From NCBI GenBank assembly GCA_035610365.1, contig CM069432.1, forward strand, positions 223,718,532 to 223,782,531: a DNA stretch of 64,000 nucleotides, read 5' to 3'. This DNA is from Aquatica leii. Lineage: Eukaryota; Arthropoda; Insecta; Coleoptera; Lampyridae. The notes beneath the pieces are model-generated. The model was not told where the DNA came from, ran no database searches, and saw nothing but the letters and a program-made list of their open reading frames with translations. Positions 60,781-64,000 of the stretch are shown here, one piece after another (positions within the stretch are counted from its first letter, which is position 1; each line of letters starts with the position of its first letter). The translations under genes were made by a program, and so were the position numbers.

Positions 60781-62165
60781 TGCAAAGAGTTCTTTATAAA
60801 CACAAAATGCACCTTAATTACATTCAATTGCACCGGGAATTAAGTGATAATGGTTTTGAAAAGACAATAGCATTTTGTGAAAAGGTTCTACAGAAAATTA
60901 ATCGACAGATAGATAAGAATCTTTGTGTTAACAGACAACTTTTACTATTATTCTACAACTAATCCTTATCACATAATTACGCAACTAGATAATAGATAGA
61001 TAAAATGTGTGGGGAGGTATTGTGGGTAACTATGTAGTAGGACCGTATTTTTTTAAAGTGTATGCAAATGGAGAGATGTATTTAGATTTGTACATTAGTT
61101 ACTTGTGTTATTAGAAGAGGTTCCACTTTGCAAACTTCAACAAATGTGGTTCTTGCATGACGGTGCTCCTATTCACCATAATGCAGGAGTTCAAGGTGTA
61201 CTTAATAATTGTAACATCTTCTCGCGATTCACGCGTGCTACTTTTTAATTCTTCAGAAGTTAATCTAATCCGCCGTTTTACATGAGATAAAGGCTCTTTT
61301 CTCTCTAGGGGTTTGTGGCCAAATATTACTCCTTTTAATAATAATAATAGAAATTACAAGGCAAAATGTATATATTGTACTCAAACCAATTAGAAACATT
61401 AATTAACAAACGTAAATAAAAATTAAATCTATCATGCACTGATTTTAACTAAATTTTTCTACATAACTATTATTATCAAAATGGCTGTAATAACATATAA
61501 AAGTCCAATCTTTACTTGTGTTGATCGCTTTAGGTGTACTTGTAACACCGTGCTCCTGTAAGGCCAGTTCGTAGTAGCACGCACAATAAGTTTAGCGTCA
61601 CGCGTACCGTTGAATGTAGATCCAATTAGGCAGATTGGATTGCTTAATTTATTTCAAATAAATTTATTAAAACCAAAGCTTTGGTAACCTTCACTTATAG
61701 TATGTTTGCCGGCACTAATTATTTACTTGTTGGTATGCACTGAGTTTAAAGTTTTATTAGGTTTACTTAATAAAGTAACTCCGAAGGTATCACCGCAATA
61801 CGTTAATCCCTCAATTATTGTCGTCCAGTCTCTGACACGGGCAAAGGGACACTCCTCGTTTCTAACACTTACACTAAGACATAAGAAAAAAGGCAATACA
61901 TATTCAGTTTCTTAGAAGATGGATCGGAAAAGGTGGACCAGTACAATGGCCACATAGATTACCATAATTTAACAAAATGGGCTTATTTTTGTAAGATTGC
62001 ATTAAGAATGAAGTTTATAAAACACCTTCAACAGCAAGGGACGACACAAGAATGGAATACAACATTCATTTCGAAATGTTAGTGTAAAAATGCTTCGTAA
62101 TGTAAGTTACTCTTTGAATGATTGTTTTCAGGCATGCATAAATGTCTTGGAAGGTTAGTTTAAAC
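60781..62165 (+). pseudogene. IS630/Tc1-mariner-like transposase relic, split by an insertion
   Basis: Motifs appear in the family order. RVLYKHKMHLNYIQLHREL, then AFCEKVLQKINRQ, lie near 60785-60920 (the N-terminal domain and its link to the DDE domain). GNYVVGPYFF and ANGEMYLDLY lie near 61025-61100, then QQMWFLHDGAPIHHN near 61140-61185 with the second catalytic aspartate. After about 700 bp of unrelated sequence come GRWIGKGGPVQWPHR near 61918-61965, at the place of the third catalytic motif, though the PRSPDLTPLD-type continuation is lost. NVSYSLNDCFQACINVLEG lies near 62100-62155 at the C-terminus. From memory this is a widespread insect transposase with a MWFQQDGAP core. Stops, shifts and the insertion make it dead. 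ATACCCTGTATA near 62326 may be part of its terminal repeat. Confidence 0.8.
61210..61905. mobile_element. ~700-bp insertion inside the transposase relic, possibly a solo LTR
   Basis: The insertion starts TGTAACATCTTCTCGCG, an LTR-like start, and contains GTCTCTGACACGGGCAAAG. No clean CA end or target duplication could be matched, so the class is undecided. A 69-codon frame at 61706-61915 is not recognised. Confidence 0.35.
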
Positions 62166-62851
62166 ATTAAACATTAAGACTGACTTTGTTTTAGTATAAT
62201 TAGTGTTTTATTTCTTCCGTTATTGTAATTTTTGTAAGATTTATTTGAAATATACTTGTTTTTTTTTATTCGTTACTTAACCACTGAATTAAAAAACATG
62301 TTACGTGCATAAATTTTATAATGTAATACCCTGTATATTCATTACCTTAAAGTTAGATTTATATTTTTGACGCCCTCTAGTCAGTTTTGTTTTACATTAT
62401 TTCCTTTCAAGACGTCAAACCGTCAACTACTTAAAACCGTGCTTGTGATGGTTTACGTTTTTAGTCTTCTAACAGCCGCGTTTATGAAATTTAAAATATA
62501 ATTTGAAAACGAATTTCTAGTAGTTCATTCATCACAGGGTAAGCTTTTCCTAATGGTTTTTAGAATTCTTTAGTAATTTTCTTGTTAATTTGATAGCACG
62601 TCTCGTCACGTATTGGCTGCATGTTTTGATGTATTATCAATCGATGAGAAGTTAATATCGACCAAATACCTCCATAGAACGATTATAATTCTAGAAAGCC
62701 TACGTTCAAACTAAAAACGAAATCTCGACGAGAACTTTTCTTCGAGATACTACTCCTTATGCGTCAGTCGATTGCGATACCAACTTTTACTTAATGTGTG
62801 CAACAATGTCTAATTTCTTTAAGCATTCATAAATTAACAACTAATATAAAA
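62166..62851. other. Spacer with possible transposon ends, no gene
   Basis: It contains ATACCCTGTATA near 62326 and a CTCF-like word on the - strand near 62365-62380 (ACTAGAGGGCG). Nothing coding is recognised. Confidence 0.4.
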
Positions 62852-63308
62852 TACAAGGTGAGTCATTTAAAAACATTAAAAAAATAATGTTCTTGCGTTT
62901 TGACTCATCTTGTAATTGATATAATAAATATTAGCAAAATCAATCCTTTTTAAAAATCTTGACCATGATTAATAAGGTTTGCCTGCAATAGATCGTTGTT
63001 CTTGTACTTCCTTTAAATTATACATGGCGTTACTTGTTACCATTTTTCTAAAAAATTAGTTATAATTTTATAACTTTATATTGTTGTACTAGCTCATAAA
63101 TTGGATTTCAAATTTAAAGTAAAATACAGAGAGTTTCGTTTAAAAAAATACAAGATTAATCTGGCACGGCTTTATGAAACACCCTGTAACGTTGTAACTA
63201 ATTTTAAAATATATAACTTAAAGTTGGATACAATCTTCTTAATTTTTACTTTGATATATCAAAAGACAGAAGATACTGAACTTTAACGCACTAATAAATC
63301 ACCTTGTA
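62852..63308. repeat. Candidate 457-bp miniature transposon with TACAAGGTGA ends
   Basis: TACAAGGTGA at 62852-62861 and TCACCTTGTA at 63299-63308 are exact inverted repeats. A second, nearly matching inner copy TGACTCATCTTGTA at 62901-62914 makes a 63-bp hairpin with the left end, and CACCCTGTA occurs near 63179-63188. A 61-codon frame inside is lysine-rich and unrecognised. Confidence 0.4.
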
Positions 63309-64000
63309 TAAACCACAGTATAGAATATTATTATAGCTTACTCGTTTTGTAATATAATTTTGACCATAATAACACACGTCTCAACATTGGTGTAGAATGC
63401 AGCTTAAATATTAAATATAGTTGTCTAGCAATTGTTTTTGTTCACAATCAATTAAAAATGTTTTATAGTGGCATTACAACAGTTTTAATTGTTTAAAAAA
63501 GTGTGAAAATGAAATTGAAAGCAAAAGACATATCAACATTATAAATTCTATTTGGTAAAAAATTTATTTTATATTGTATATAATTTTATGAAACAAGTTC
63601 TAAAGATGGTACAAAATTTCACTTATAGGTTATTACTTTTGAGTCATAGAATTGCTAAATCAATGTAACTGTAGCTGTAGCTATTAAAAATACAATTAAA
63701 ACTAATTCTGTATAACTTATTAAATTTTGAAATAAACTAGAAAAGATAAAACGATTATTTCTACTTTCTATAAAACTGATTTATAATAATTTGACTGTCT
63801 GAAGGCGAAATATAACTACGTATAAAAATATTAAGAAAAATAAATTACTTACATTTTTAGGTTTAATAACAGTTATTAAAATTTAATTTACATATGTTTG
63901 CAATTTCTGGTTTAACCTAACATAAAATAATGAATTTTAACTAATTTGAGGTCACAAAATATATATTTTAAAATTAAAAACTTATTTATGAATTTCGCTC
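63309..64000. other. AT-rich end of window, nothing recognised
   Basis: No reading frame or repeat that I can assign. Confidence 0.5.

Noticed and set aside
1-64000. Prokaryotic features, CRISPR arrays, phage or endosymbiont DNA
   Set aside because: No operon-like gene packing, no ribosome binding sites before long frames, no regularly spaced repeats; all long frames belong to eukaryotic transposable elements.

Overview
The window looks like arthropod, most probably insect, nuclear DNA. It is strongly AT-rich, has no compact gene order, and is packed with transposon families typical of insect genomes. I could not recognise a single host gene. There is no bacterial operon, CRISPR array, rRNA or convincing tRNA gene. 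What can be annotated is a layered set of transposable elements separated by long AT-rich stretches in which I see no coding signal.

Layout. (1) 820-9533: an old, heavily decayed Ty3/Gypsy element on the + strand, split in its reverse transcriptase by a young BEL/Pao element on the - strand (1934-9171, 555-bp LTRs that look identical, target duplication CATTC). (2) 9549-12231: three diverged tandem units of a ~230-340 bp repeat; the TTAA at one unit junction was hit by a now-dead piggyBac transposon (10064-11893). (3) 12232-35260: mostly empty AT-rich DNA with small relics: foldback repeats, a Tc1/mariner (IS630-type) transposase fragment (17530-18090), a field of TTGCTGCAAG-like repeats (22300-22990), a Crypton-type tyrosine recombinase relic (23030-23923) with a possible second scrap at 29202-29300, and a Tigger/pogo transposon with both inverted termini (26657-28410). 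(4) 35280-46060: a Penelope-like element on the - strand, split between its reverse transcriptase and GIY-YIG parts by a young Gypsy element (36157-45745, 1280-bp LTRs, target duplication CAGT). (5) 46850-60281: a second, related Gypsy family present as a tandem array, LTR-internal-LTR-internal-LTR, flanked as a whole by one target duplication (ACCA). (6) 60286-64000: another IS630-type transposase relic interrupted by about 700 bp of unidentified, LTR-like sequence, then short inverted repeats.

The time order can be read from the nesting. The Penelope, first Gypsy, Crypton, Tigger, piggyBac and IS630 relics are old. The BEL/Pao element, the 36-46 kb Gypsy element and the 47-60 kb Gypsy array are recent, because their LTRs are identical or differ by well under one percent by eye. 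The two young Gypsy families share terminal bases, a tRNA-Lys-like primer site, a SAP-like start to Gag and a similar integrase tail, so they are probably two lineages of one clade active in the same genome. The most informative points are the tandem array with its single outer duplication and its clustered LTR differences, the piggyBac insertion with its empty site preserved in a neighbouring repeat unit, and the 1.8-kb GC-rich segment of unknown origin in the usual envelope position of the first young Gypsy element. All coordinates and similarities come from reading the sequence by eye; family assignments rest on remembered motifs, not on searches.
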